Source: Actinomadura sp. 6K520 (GTDB lineage: Bacteria > Actinomycetota > Actinomycetes > Streptosporangiales > Streptosporangiaceae). From it: 50,640 nucleotides of DNA. The notes below the pieces were generated by a model, which saw only the letters and a list, made by a program, of their open reading frames with translations, was not told the origin of the DNA and did not search any database. The position numbers and the translations under genes were made by a program. The DNA lies in the NCBI RefSeq assembly GCF_004349245.1, contig NZ_SMLC01000040.1, forward strand, positions 1 to 50,640, in the 5' to 3' direction. Below are positions 33,445 through 41,462 of this stretch, one piece after another (positions within the stretch are counted from its first letter, which is position 1; each line of letters opens with the position of its first letter).

Positions 33445-35160
33445 GTGGCGGGCGAACCAGCACGGCGCACGGCGCTCGGCACGGCGCCGGTCACCACGCC
33501 GGACGGCGCCGCGCGGGGCGGCGACGCGACGGGGAACGCGTCCGCGGAGGTCGCCGACCCGCACCGCGACACGCCCGGCGGGACGAAAGTCGCCGACAAA
33601 TTGGACGGCGCCCTTTCGGGTGACCCGCGAAGCGCGGCACGTACCGGTCCGAAGTCCGGTTCGGGCCGCGCTCGCGGATTGTGGACGCTGGCGCGCCGGC
33701 ACCCGGTGTTCAGTGTGATCATTGCCACAGCGACGCTGCTCCGCGTCGTGGCGATGCTCGGCTACCAGCCGGTGATGTTCTTCAACGACAGCTTCGACTA
33801 CCTGCACGTCGCGACCGAGCCGTACCCGCACCCCCTGCGCCCCAACGGCTACGCCTTCCTGCTCCTGCTGCTCAAGCCGTTCCACAGTTTCGCGCTGGTC
33901 GCCGCCCTCCAGCACCTCATGGGCCTGGCCATGGGCGTGATGATCTACGCGCTGCTGCGGCGCAGGTTCGGGCTGCCCGGCTGGGGCGCCGCGCTGGCCG
34001 CCGCGCCGGTCCTGCTGGACGCCTACCAGCTCCAGCTCGAGCACCTGGTGCTGTCCGACACGATGTTCACCTTCCTGGTGATGAGCGCGGTCACGCTGCT
34101 GCTGTGGCACGACCGCCCGTCCTGGAAGATCGCGGCCGCGGTCGGGCTGATCGTCGGGCTGTCGTGGCTGACCCGCTCGGTCGGGATGCCGGTGCTCCTC
34201 GGCGTGCTGCTGTACATGCTGGTCCGGCGCAGCGGCTGGAAGCTGATGGGCGTCACGCTGGCGGCCTGCATGCTGCCCGTCCTGACCTACATGGGCTGGT
34301 ACAAGGCGGAGAGCGGCAAATTCGCCATCACCGAGAGCAACGGGATCTTCCTGTACGCCCGGGTCTACAAGTTCGCCGACTGCCACAAGATGAAGGACCT
34401 GCCGGTCCGCGAGTACCCGCTGTGCACGGAGCCCGCGAACCGGCTGCCCAACTCGCAGGACGGCATCTGGAACGCCCAGTCCCCGCTGAACCGCTCCCCC
34501 GGCACGCGCTTCGGCCCCGAGAACAACGCGCTCAGCAACGACTACGCCAAGCGCGCGATCATCTCCCAGCCCGGCGACTACCTGCGGGTGGTCGCGTACG
34601 ACTTCCTCCGCGTCTTCCGGTGGGAGCGGACGGTGTTCCCCGACCCCGCGACGTACTCCCAGTACGAGTTCCGCAGGACGCCCACCAGGCCGCTGCCCGA
34701 CTGGCAGATGGACGCCAACTCGATCGCGTCCGCCGAGGCGAAGGCGTACGAGCGCGGCGACGCCGAGACCCGCGTGGTCGAGCCGTTCGGCGCCGTCGCC
34801 CGCGGCTACCAGGACGTCTTCTACCTGCGCGGCACGATGGTCGGCGGCATCCTGCTCATCGGCCTGGCCGGGCTGGTCCCGCTGTGGCGCCGCTTCGGCG
34901 GGCAGGCGGCGCTGCCGTGGACGCTCGCGACCGGGCTGCTGCTGGCGCCGGCGGCCACCGCCGAGTTCGACTACCGGTACGTGCTGCCCGCCGTCCCGCT
35001 GGCGGCGCTGGCCGCGGGCATCGCGTTCACCCCGGAGGTCCGCGGCACGGTCGCGGGCTGGGGACGCCGCCTGCGCCGCGGCGCCGTCGCCGCGACCCCC
35101 GTGCCACCGGTCCCGGCCGAGCAGGCCGAGCCCAAGGTCCCGGAGGTCGCGGCCAAGTAG
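33445..35160 (+). CDS. GT-C type multi-pass membrane glycosyltransferase
   Basis: 571 residues from GTG 33445, preceded by GGGGAGG at seven bases; upstream in-frame starts (such as GTG 33379) are possible. A Gly/Thr/Asp-rich cytoplasmic N-terminus (about 1-75) leads to about ten membrane helices. The first outside loop FFNDSFDYLHVATEPYPHPLRPNGY has acidic residues followed by His/Pro, as in GT39/ArnT-like enzymes. A large outside loop (about 285-430) carries four Cys (two in FADCHKMKDLPVREYPLC), perhaps disulfide-bonded. It is divergent from the GT2 gene and close to rsmI-pmt. It should transfer sugar from polyprenyl phosphate at the cell surface; substrate unknown. Confidence 0.75.
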   Translation: MAGEPARRTALGTAPVTTPDGAARGGDATGNASAEVADPHRDTPGGTKVADKLDGALSGDPRSAARTGPKSGSGRARGLWTLARRHPVFSVIIATATLLRVVAMLGYQPVMFFNDSFDYLHVATEPYPHPLRPNGYAFLLLLLKPFHSFALVAALQHLMGLAMGVMIYALLRRRFGLPGWGAALAAAPVLLDAYQLQLEHLVLSDTMFTFLVMSAVTLLLWHDRPSWKIAAAVGLIVGLSWLTRSVGMPVLLGVLLYMLVRRSGWKLMGVTLAACMLPVLTYMGWYKAESGKFAITESNGIFLYARVYKFADCHKMKDLPVREYPLCTEPANRLPNSQDGIWNAQSPLNRSPGTRFGPENNALSNDYAKRAIISQPGDYLRVVAYDFLRVFRWERTVFPDPATYSQYEFRRTPTRPLPDWQMDANSIASAEAKAYERGDAETRVVEPFGAVARGYQDVFYLRGTMVGGILLIGLAGLVPLWRRFGGQAALPWTLATGLLLAPAATAEFDYRYVLPAVPLAALAAGIAFTPEVRGTVAGWGRRLRRGAVAATPVPPVPAEQAEPKVPEVAAK

Positions 35161-35210
35161 GCCCCGCCCACCAGGCGTGCACGCGGCGAACCCCGCACCG
35201 CGAGAACCGG

Positions 35211-36047
35211 TTACTTCTTCGCCTGGACGACCGCGTCGTAGACGATCCGCTTGGGGACGCCGTTCTCCTTGGCGACGTCCACGATGGCCTGCTTGCGGGG
35301 CGTCCCGGCGTCCACCCGGACGGCGACGGCGGCCGCGAGGTCCGCCGGGTCCGTGAGCCCCGCCGGCTCGGGCGCTCCGCCGACCACCAGCGTGATCTCG
35401 CCGCGGACGCCGTCGTCCGCCCACGCGGCGAGTTCGCCGAGCGTCCCCCGGCGGACCTCCTCGTAGGTCTTGGTCAGCTCCCGGCACACGGCGGCGGGAC
35501 GGTCCGCGCCGAACGCGTCCGCCATCGCCGCGAGCGTGCCGGCCAGCCGCCGCGGCGACTCGAAGAACACCAGCGTCCGCGCCTCGTCCGCGAGCGAGGC
35601 CAGCCGCCGCGCCCGCTCACCGGGCTTGCGCGGCGGGAACCCCTCGAAGCAGAACCGGTCGGTGGGCAACCCCGACACCACGAGCGCGGCGGTGACGGCG
35701 GAGGGCCCGGGCAGCACCGAAACCGGCACCCCCTCGGCGATCGCCGCGCGCACGAGCCGGTACCCGGGATCCGACACGCCCGGCATCCCCGCATCGGTGA
35801 CCACCAGTACGTCCCGCCCGTCCAGCAGTTCCCCCAGCAGCTCGCCGGCCCGGACCTTCTCGTTCTGCTCGTAGTAGGAGACGACCCGCCCGGAAAGCTC
35901 CACCCCGAGCTCCCCGGCCAGCCGCCGCAGCCGCCGGGTGTCCTCGGCCGCGATCACGGCCGCCTCCCCCAACGCCCTGACCAACCGCCCTGAGGCGTCC
36001 TCCACCCGCCCGATAGGCGCCGCCGCAAGCACCAAGCTCCCCGTCAC
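35211..36047 (-). CDS. rsmI: 16S rRNA (cytidine1402-2'-O)-methyltransferase
   Basis: 278 residues, a tetrapyrrole-methylase-fold SAM enzyme that 2'-O-methylates C1402 in the ribosomal P site. Markers are VLAAAPIGRVEDASGRL, AAEDTRRLRRLAGELG, the glycine-rich TDAGMPGVSDPGYRLVRAA, GPSAVTAALVVSGLP and FFESPRRL. The GTG at 36047 has GGGAGG eight bases upstream. It is divergent from pmt, as in M. tuberculosis (Rv1003/Rv1002c); the 231-bp gap between them is mostly occupied by a dispersed repeat. Confidence 0.95.
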   Translation of the reverse strand: MTGSLVLAAAPIGRVEDASGRLVRALGEAAVIAAEDTRRLRRLAGELGVELSGRVVSYYEQNEKVRAGELLGELLDGRDVLVVTDAGMPGVSDPGYRLVRAAIAEGVPVSVLPGPSAVTAALVVSGLPTDRFCFEGFPPRKPGERARRLASLADEARTLVFFESPRRLAGTLAAMADAFGADRPAAVCRELTKTYEEVRRGTLGELAAWADDGVRGEITLVVGGAPEPAGLTDPADLAAAVAVRVDAGTPRKQAIVDVAKENGVPKRIVYDAVVQAKK

Positions 36048-36100
36048 GACCCCATCCTCCCGGTATGACGCCCCCCGCAACAACATCAGCCACCGCCGCA

Positions 36101-36268
36101 ACCACGCGCCGACCCCAACGCTTGCGATCGCGTCCGAAGGCAGGTGGCGAGCGAAGCAAGCAACCTGATCGCGCAGCGAGCCCCTGGGCGAGCCGGAGCG
36201 ATGCAGCGATCGCGCGCAGTGCCCGTTGAAGGAAGGCGCTCCAGCGCCTGACGCCAAGGGCGCTGCAA
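36101..36268 (-). repeat. Dispersed structured intergenic repeat, copy B
   Basis: The reverse complement of this interval aligns along its length with copy A at 8549-8716. The arms that form the 8-bp stem in copy A are kept only as CAGGT...ACCTG here, and the loop between them has been replaced by a different GC-rich sequence (CTTGCTTCGCTCG). It fills the gap between the divergent genes rsmI and pmt and ends about ten bases before the pmt start codon, so it must include or abut the pmt promoter. Confidence 0.85.
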
Positions 36269-36278
36269 TACTGCACTG

Positions 36279-37940
36279 ATGACGACGGATCTGGTTTCCG
36301 CTCCGGCCGTTGGGTCTCGGCGGCCGCCCCCGCTCCGGGAGTGGCTCGCGCCCGCGATCCCGGGGAGCCCGCTGCTCTCCTGGCTGGGGCCGCTGCTGGT
36401 GACGCTGTTCGCGGGTTTCCTGCGGTTCGACGGCCTGGGCACGCCGAAGGCGGTCGTCTTCGACGAGACGTACTACGCGAAGGACGCGCTGGCGCTGCTG
36501 GAGTTCGGCTGGGAGCGCAACACCGTCGAGAACGCGGACAAGATGCTGATCGCGGACCCGGACGCGAACATCTGGGCGGAGGGCGCGGCGTTCGTGGCGC
36601 ATCCGCCGTTCGGCAAGTGGATGATCGCGATCGGCGAGCTGCTGTTCGGGGCGACGCCGTTCGGGTGGCGGTTCGTGCCCGCGCTCGTCGGGACGCTGTC
36701 GGTGCTGATCCTGTGCCGGCTGGCCCGCCGGATGACCGGGTCGACGCTGCTGGGCTGCGCGGCGGGGCTGCTGCTGGCGCTGGACGGGCTGCACTTCGTG
36801 ACGAGCCGGGCGGCGCTGCTGGACGTCTTCGTGATGTTCTGGATCCTCGCGGGGTTCGCGTGCCTGGTGAACGACCGGGACCGCTCCCGCCGCGTCCTCG
36901 CCGAGAAGATGGAGGGCGGGTACCGCTCGGCGCACGGGCCGTTCCTGGCGCACGGGTGGCGGTACGCGGCGGGTGTCTGCCTCGGCCTGGCCTGCGCGAC
37001 CAAGTGGACGGGCCTTTTCTACGTCGCCGCGTTCGGGCTGATGGTCGTGCTGTGGGACTACGGGGCGCGGCGCGCGGCCGGGGTCCGGGCGCCGTTCGCG
37101 GGGACGATGCTGCTGGAGGCGGTTCCCGCGTTCGTCCAGCTCGTCGTGGTGGGGCTGGTGACCTACCTGGTGACCTGGTGGGGGTGGATCTTCCGGCCGG
37201 GCGGCTGGGGACGCGGCGACGCGGCCGATTTCGTGCTGTGGCGGCCGTTCGAGGCGCTGCCGGACCTGTGGCGCTACCACGGGCAGATGCTCGGTTTCCA
37301 CAGCGGGCTGGACGACAGGCATCCGTACCAGTCGTGGCCGTGGGACTGGCCGATCCTGCGGCGTCCGGTGGCGTTCTTCTACAACGAGCCGGAGAACGCG
37401 TGCGGGGCGGGGCGCTGCTCCCGCGAGATCCTCGGGATCGGGACGCCCGCGCTGTGGTGGGGCGCCATCGCCGCGCTCGTCGCCGTCGCGTTCCTCTGGC
37501 TCATGCTGCGGGACTGGCGGGCCGGGGCGATCCTGCTCGGGTTCCTCGCCGGGTGGCTGAGCTGGTTCCCGTCGGCGTTCAACGAGCGCACGATGTTCCT
37601 GTTCTACGCGACGCCGCTGCTCCCGTTCATGGTGCTGGCGGTCGTCCTCGTCCTGGGGTACCTGATAGGGCCCGCGCCCGCCGGGGTGAAGGGCGCGCAC
37701 GCGGCGGACACCGCTGGGCGCGGCGATCATGACGACCTGATCGGTTTGTCCGAGTTCGGGGCGAGCAAGGCCGGGCCCGCCGGCGGGGCGGGGACGCGGC
37801 GGCTGATCGGTGCCGCCGCGGCGGGGGCGTTCATGCTGGTGGTGCTGGCGAACTTCGCGTACTTCCACCCGATCCTGTCGGCTCAGACGATCCCCTACGA
37901 GGACTGGCACGACCGGATCTGGTTCCAGTCCTGGGTCTGA
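36279..37940 (+). CDS. pmt: Protein O-mannosyltransferase (dolichyl/polyprenyl-phosphate mannose)
   Basis: 553 residues, a GT39 family member with about eleven membrane helices. The catalytic Asp-Glu pair is in VFDETYYAKDA (Asp62-Glu63), followed by HPPFGKWMIAIGELLFG, TSRAALLDVFVMFW and CATKWTGLFYV, all PMT signatures; the C-terminus has FFYNEPENACGAGRCSREILGIGTP. It transfers mannose from polyprenyl-phosphomannose to Ser/Thr of exported proteins during Sec translocation. A ~50-residue Asp/Gly-rich loop (about 465-510) precedes the last helix. Start: ATG 36279, without an obvious ribosome binding site, immediately after repeat copy B. Confidence 0.94.
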   Translation: MTTDLVSAPAVGSRRPPPLREWLAPAIPGSPLLSWLGPLLVTLFAGFLRFDGLGTPKAVVFDETYYAKDALALLEFGWERNTVENADKMLIADPDANIWAEGAAFVAHPPFGKWMIAIGELLFGATPFGWRFVPALVGTLSVLILCRLARRMTGSTLLGCAAGLLLALDGLHFVTSRAALLDVFVMFWILAGFACLVNDRDRSRRVLAEKMEGGYRSAHGPFLAHGWRYAAGVCLGLACATKWTGLFYVAAFGLMVVLWDYGARRAAGVRAPFAGTMLLEAVPAFVQLVVVGLVTYLVTWWGWIFRPGGWGRGDAADFVLWRPFEALPDLWRYHGQMLGFHSGLDDRHPYQSWPWDWPILRRPVAFFYNEPENACGAGRCSREILGIGTPALWWGAIAALVAVAFLWLMLRDWRAGAILLGFLAGWLSWFPSAFNERTMFLFYATPLLPFMVLAVVLVLGYLIGPAPAGVKGAHAADTAGRGDHDDLIGLSEFGASKAGPAGGAGTRRLIGAAAAGAFMLVVLANFAYFHPILSAQTIPYEDWHDRIWFQSWV

Positions 37941-37949
37941 TCCGGGGCG

Positions 37950-39161
37950 TCAGGCGGCGGCTTCGGCGGTGTCGGCGGTGACGGAGGGGGCCGGGGCCGG
38001 GCGCAGCGTGCGGGCTCCGAGGAGGCAGAGCACCAGGGCGAGGACGCCGCCCGCGCCGGCTCCGGCGAAGGCGCCGGGGACGCCTCCGACGTCCTGCCCG
38101 ATGCCGGACACGAAGGAGCCGAGGGAGCCGCCCGCGCCGATCGCCGCGACGATCCAGGCGAACGCCTCGGTGACGGTCCCCTCCGGGGCGAGCCGGTCGA
38201 CGAGCGCGAAGCTGCACGCCAGCACGGGCGCGAGGGAGACGCCGCTGACGAACGCGAGCACCGACATGGCGGGCAGGCCGGGCGCGAGGACGAGCGGGAC
38301 GTAGCCGGCGGCGAGCGCGGCGAGCAGCCACGGCAGCCGCCGGTTCGGCTCGCCCGCCCACGGCCGGGCGCCGTAGACGAGCCCGCCGACGAGCGCGCCG
38401 CCCGCCATGCACGCCAGCAGCAGCCCGGACGCCAGGTCGCGGCCGTACCGTTCGGCGTAGGCGACGACGGCCACGGCGTAGACGCCGAGCGCGATGCCGG
38501 CGCAGGCGAGCGACAGCAGCAGGACCCGCAGCCCCGGGGAGCGCAGCGGCCCGGCCCAGTCGGCGGCGCGCGGCCGGCCCCGCCACCGGCGGGACGGCCC
38601 CGACAGCGCGACGACCAGCGTCCCGGCGATGCCGAGTGCGCCGGTGAGCAGCAGCGCGGCCTCGGTGTTCACGACGGCCGCGGCGACGACGAGCAATGGG
38701 CCGACGGTGAAGAGGAGTTCCTGGGCGGCGGCGTCCAGCGCGTAGGCGGCGTCGACCTGCTCCTGCCCGTCCAGGACGTCCGGCCACAGGGCGCGCAGCC
38801 CGGCCTCCAGCGGCGGGGTCGCGAACCCGGCGAGGACGACCGCGCAGACGGACAGCGGCAGCGGGCGGGCCCCGGTCGCGGCGAGCAGGCCGAAGCCCGC
38901 GGCGGAGGCGCAGGCGGCCGGGAGCAGGACGACGGGCTGGCCGAGCCGGTCCATGGCGCGGCCGAGGACGGGCTGGCCCGCGGCCGTCGCCAGGCCGAGG
39001 ATCGCGGCGAGCGTCCCGGCGAGCGGGTATCCGCCGCCGTCCCCGCGGATGTGCAGCACGACGGCGAGCATCCCCATCCCGTTGGGGAGCCGGCCGAGGA
39101 GGGTTCCGCCGAGCAGCCTCGCGGCGAACGGCCTCCGCAGGAAGACGACATAGCCGCGCAT
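37950..39161 (-). CDS. Major facilitator superfamily transporter
   Basis: 403 residues with about twelve hydrophobic helices and a short Ala/Pro-rich C-terminus. The loop 2-3 sequence GRAMDRLGQP is the MFS motif A region. N- and C-terminal halves are separated by a basic loop (GPSRRWRGRPRAADWAGP, about 190-207). It looks like a drug or metabolite exporter; the substrate cannot be inferred. It is convergent with pmt (9 bp apart) and divergent from the LacI-type regulator, with twin operator-like repeats in the shared promoter region, so the regulator probably controls it. Confidence 0.88.
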   Translation of the reverse strand: MRGYVVFLRRPFAARLLGGTLLGRLPNGMGMLAVVLHIRGDGGGYPLAGTLAAILGLATAAGQPVLGRAMDRLGQPVVLLPAACASAAGFGLLAATGARPLPLSVCAVVLAGFATPPLEAGLRALWPDVLDGQEQVDAAYALDAAAQELLFTVGPLLVVAAAVVNTEAALLLTGALGIAGTLVVALSGPSRRWRGRPRAADWAGPLRSPGLRVLLLSLACAGIALGVYAVAVVAYAERYGRDLASGLLLACMAGGALVGGLVYGARPWAGEPNRRLPWLLAALAAGYVPLVLAPGLPAMSVLAFVSGVSLAPVLACSFALVDRLAPEGTVTEAFAWIVAAIGAGGSLGSFVSGIGQDVGGVPGAFAGAGAGGVLALVLCLLGARTLRPAPAPSVTADTAEAAA

Positions 39162-39179
39162 GGGGGGACCCGCCGTTCA

Positions 39180-39210
39180 GTCATACGTATTACCCGTCCG
39201 GTCATACGTA
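39180..39210. promoter_or_regulatory. Twin GTCATACGTA sites in the MFS/lacI-family divergent promoter
   Basis: GTCATACGTA occurs at 39180-39189 and 39201-39210, with starts 21 bp apart (two helical turns). Each has a TACGTA palindromic core with a central CG, as in LacI-family operators. They lie 19-49 bp upstream of the MFS start and 63-93 bp upstream of the regulator start. Confidence 0.65.
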
Positions 39211-39272
39211 CCACGTCGGGGTGGTCCGGCTCTACCCTGAATTCGTCCCGGCCAGCCGAATGGGAGGATCAT

Positions 39273-40286
39273 GTGTCGTTAGCCGGCCGTCCCACCAGCA
39301 AGGACGTGGCCCATGAGGCCGGAGTCTCACAGTCCACGGTCTCGCTCGTGCTGGGCGGGAAGTGGGCGGGCCGGGTCTCCCCCGCCACCGCGCGCAGCGT
39401 GCGCGGCGCCGCCGAACGCCTCGGCTACCGGCCCAACCAGGCGGCCCGGAACCTGCGGCTCGGCACCACCCGGACCGTCCTGCTGATGGTCCCGACGCTG
39501 AGCGCGCCCTTCTTCGGCCCCGTCTACACGGGCGCCGCGCGGGTCGCGGCCCGGCACGGCTTCGGCGTGGTCGTCTCGACCTGGCCGGACGACGCGGTCG
39601 GCCCCGCGGACGGCCCGTTCGCCGCGCCGGACGAGGCGATCGACGGGATCCTCGCGTCCTCGATGGCCGTGGACGCGCTCGGCGGCTTCCGCGACACGCC
39701 CGCGGTCATGCTCGACAGCGGCCCCGCCGGCGGGCCGGACGGCGAGCGCGTCCCCACGGTCGACTTCGGCGTCGCCGAGGGCATGCGCGCGATCGCCGCC
39801 CACCTCGCCGGCCTCGGCCACCGCCGGATCGGGCACGTCGGCGCGGTCGTCGACCAGTGGACGTTCCGCGCCCGGGGCGGCGCCCTCGCGTCCGCCGTCG
39901 CCGCCCTGCCCGGCGGTGTCCTCACCCGGGCCACCTGCGCGATCGACGTCACCTCGGCCAAGGAGGCCGCCGGGCGGCTGCTGGACGCCCCGGACCGGCC
40001 GACCGCGCTCGTCTGCGACGACGACCTGATCGCCGCGGGCGCCTACAAGGCGGCGCGGGCCCGGGGCCTGGACATCCCCTCCGACCTGTCGGTGACCGGA
40101 TTCGACGACGTGCTGCTCGCGACCGCGCTGGAGCCCGAACTGACCACCGTCCGGCTCCCCGCCGAGGAACTGGGCGCGCAGGGCATGACGACCCTGCTCG
40201 ACCTCCTCTCCGGCGGACACCCGAGCCCCCGCGTCCTTCCCGGCGAACTCGTCGTCCGGGAGTCCACGGCCCCGCCGGGTGCCTGA
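39273..40286 (+). CDS. LacI-family transcriptional regulator
   Basis: 337 residues. The GTG at 39273 follows GGGAGG and starts VSLAGRPTSKDVAHEAGVSQSTVSLVLGGKW, the LacI helix-turn-helix, with the hinge-proximal LGYRPNQAARNLRLGTTRTV after it. The periplasmic-binding-like sensor domain (about 65-330) ends with the usual LTTVRLPAEELGAQGMTTLLDLL. LacI regulators typically bind sugars or nucleosides as effectors. Divergence from the MFS gene and the two TACGTA-core sites between them suggest control of both promoters. Confidence 0.93.
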   Translation: MSLAGRPTSKDVAHEAGVSQSTVSLVLGGKWAGRVSPATARSVRGAAERLGYRPNQAARNLRLGTTRTVLLMVPTLSAPFFGPVYTGAARVAARHGFGVVVSTWPDDAVGPADGPFAAPDEAIDGILASSMAVDALGGFRDTPAVMLDSGPAGGPDGERVPTVDFGVAEGMRAIAAHLAGLGHRRIGHVGAVVDQWTFRARGGALASAVAALPGGVLTRATCAIDVTSAKEAAGRLLDAPDRPTALVCDDDLIAAGAYKAARARGLDIPSDLSVTGFDDVLLATALEPELTTVRLPAEELGAQGMTTLLDLLSGGHPSPRVLPGELVVRESTAPPGA

Positions 40287-40336
40287 CGCGGCCGTCCGCG
40301 CCTCCCGGACCGGGCGGCGCGTCCGGCGAAGCCGGG

Positions 40337-40348
40337 TATAAGTGGCGC
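40337..40348 (+). promoter_or_regulatory. Possible leaderless promoter of the CorA-like gene
   Basis: TATAAG (40337-40342) is the only AT-rich hexamer in the 62-bp gap and ends six bases before the ATG, where a ribosome binding site would normally be. This fits a -10 box for a leaderless mRNA. No -35 consensus is seen. Confidence 0.35.
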
Positions 40349-41401
40349 ATGGCACCCCGTCCGTCCGAGACCGGCATCCCGTCCGAGACCGACGTCGAGG
40401 CGCACCCGGCGAACCGCATCGGCACCGCGCCGCCCCGGACCCGGGCCTGGAGCCACGGCGAACTGGAGGCGGAGGGCTTCCCGGTCACCGAGATGCGGGA
40501 GCACCTGCGCCGCCCGGACGCCGTCGTATGGCTCGACCTGTGCGGTGCGCGCCACGAAGACCTGCACGTCGTCGCCGACGAACTGGGCCTCGACCACGTC
40601 GCGGTGGAGGACGCCGTGTCCCGGCACGAGCGGACCAAGCTCGACCGCTACCACGGGTACGCGTTCGTCAACATGTACGTCCCGGTGGTGGACGGCGGCG
40701 ACCTGACGCTGCACGAGCTGTCGGCGTTCATCACCGAGCGTGCGCTGGTCACGGTGCGGCAGGACCGCGGGTTCGACGTCGACGCGCTCATCCGGCGATG
40801 GGACGAGGGCGCAGGCCCCGACACCGGCGACACCGGCGCCGGGTTCCTGCTCTACGGACTGCTCGACCTGGTCGTCGACCTGCAACTGGAAGCCGTCCAG
40901 GCGCTCGACGACGAGGCCGACGAGGTGGAGGAGCTGGTCTTCGGCGACGCGTTCCCGGTCAAGGAGATCCAGCGGCGCAGCTTCCGCCTGCGCAGGAACC
41001 TGACGGCATTGCGACGGGTCGCGCTGCCCATGCGGGAGGTCGTCAACACGCTGCTCCGGCGGGACCTGAGACTCGTGGCACCGCCGCTGACGCCCTACTT
41101 CCAGGACGTCTACGACCACACCCTGCGCGTGTCGGAGTGGACGGAGGGCCTGCGCGACCTCGTCGCCGACCTGCTCGACGCCCGGCTGGCACTGCAGGGC
41201 AACCGGTTGAACGAGGTGATGAAGAAGATCACCGGCTGGGCGGCGATCATCGCCGTGCCGACCGCCGTCACCGGCTTCTACGGACAGAACATCCCGTATC
41301 CGGGCTTCGCCGAGCAGAGCGGCTTCATCGCCAGCAGCATCATCATCGTCGCCTCCAGCGGCACCCTCTACGTGATCTTCAAGCTCCGCGATTGGCTGTG
41401 A
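40349..41401 (+). CDS. CorA-family divalent cation transporter, GQN variant
   Basis: 350 residues. A cytoplasmic N-terminal domain (about 45-225) with an alpha/beta core and long helices leads to two C-terminal membrane helices (about 290-312 and 325-345). CorA channels carry Mg2+ (or Co2+/Ni2+/Zn2+) as pentamers. The selectivity signature at the end of TM1, normally Gly-Met-Asn, reads YGQNIPYPG (Gly312-Gln313-Asn314). The C-terminus ends KLRDWL, with basic residues as usual. The last codons and stop lie in a 17-bp tandem repeat. It is 62 bp downstream of the LacI-type gene, on the same strand. Confidence 0.9.
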   Translation: MAPRPSETGIPSETDVEAHPANRIGTAPPRTRAWSHGELEAEGFPVTEMREHLRRPDAVVWLDLCGARHEDLHVVADELGLDHVAVEDAVSRHERTKLDRYHGYAFVNMYVPVVDGGDLTLHELSAFITERALVTVRQDRGFDVDALIRRWDEGAGPDTGDTGAGFLLYGLLDLVVDLQLEAVQALDDEADEVEELVFGDAFPVKEIQRRSFRLRRNLTALRRVALPMREVVNTLLRRDLRLVAPPLTPYFQDVYDHTLRVSEWTEGLRDLVADLLDARLALQGNRLNEVMKKITGWAAIIAVPTAVTGFYGQNIPYPGFAEQSGFIASSIIIVASSGTLYVIFKLRDWL

Positions 41402-41430
41402 TCCGCGATTGGCTGTGATCCGCGATTGGA
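41385..41430. repeat. 17-bp tandem repeat across the CorA-like stop codon
   Basis: TCCGCGATTGGCTGTGA occurs at 41385-41401 and 41402-41418, then a partial third copy (41419-41430). The CorA-like stop TGA is the end of unit 1. A 17-bp unit is not a multiple of three, so the duplication adds sequence after the stop without changing the protein. Confidence 0.9.
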
Positions 41431-41462
41431 CATCGGGTTCGCCGCTCTGATCTTCTTCCCGG

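Noticed and set aside
35211..37910. An 899-codon minus-strand frame joining rsmI to the region over pmt
   Set aside because: Only its last 278 codons are RsmI; the upstream part is antisense to pmt and runs through repeat copy B.
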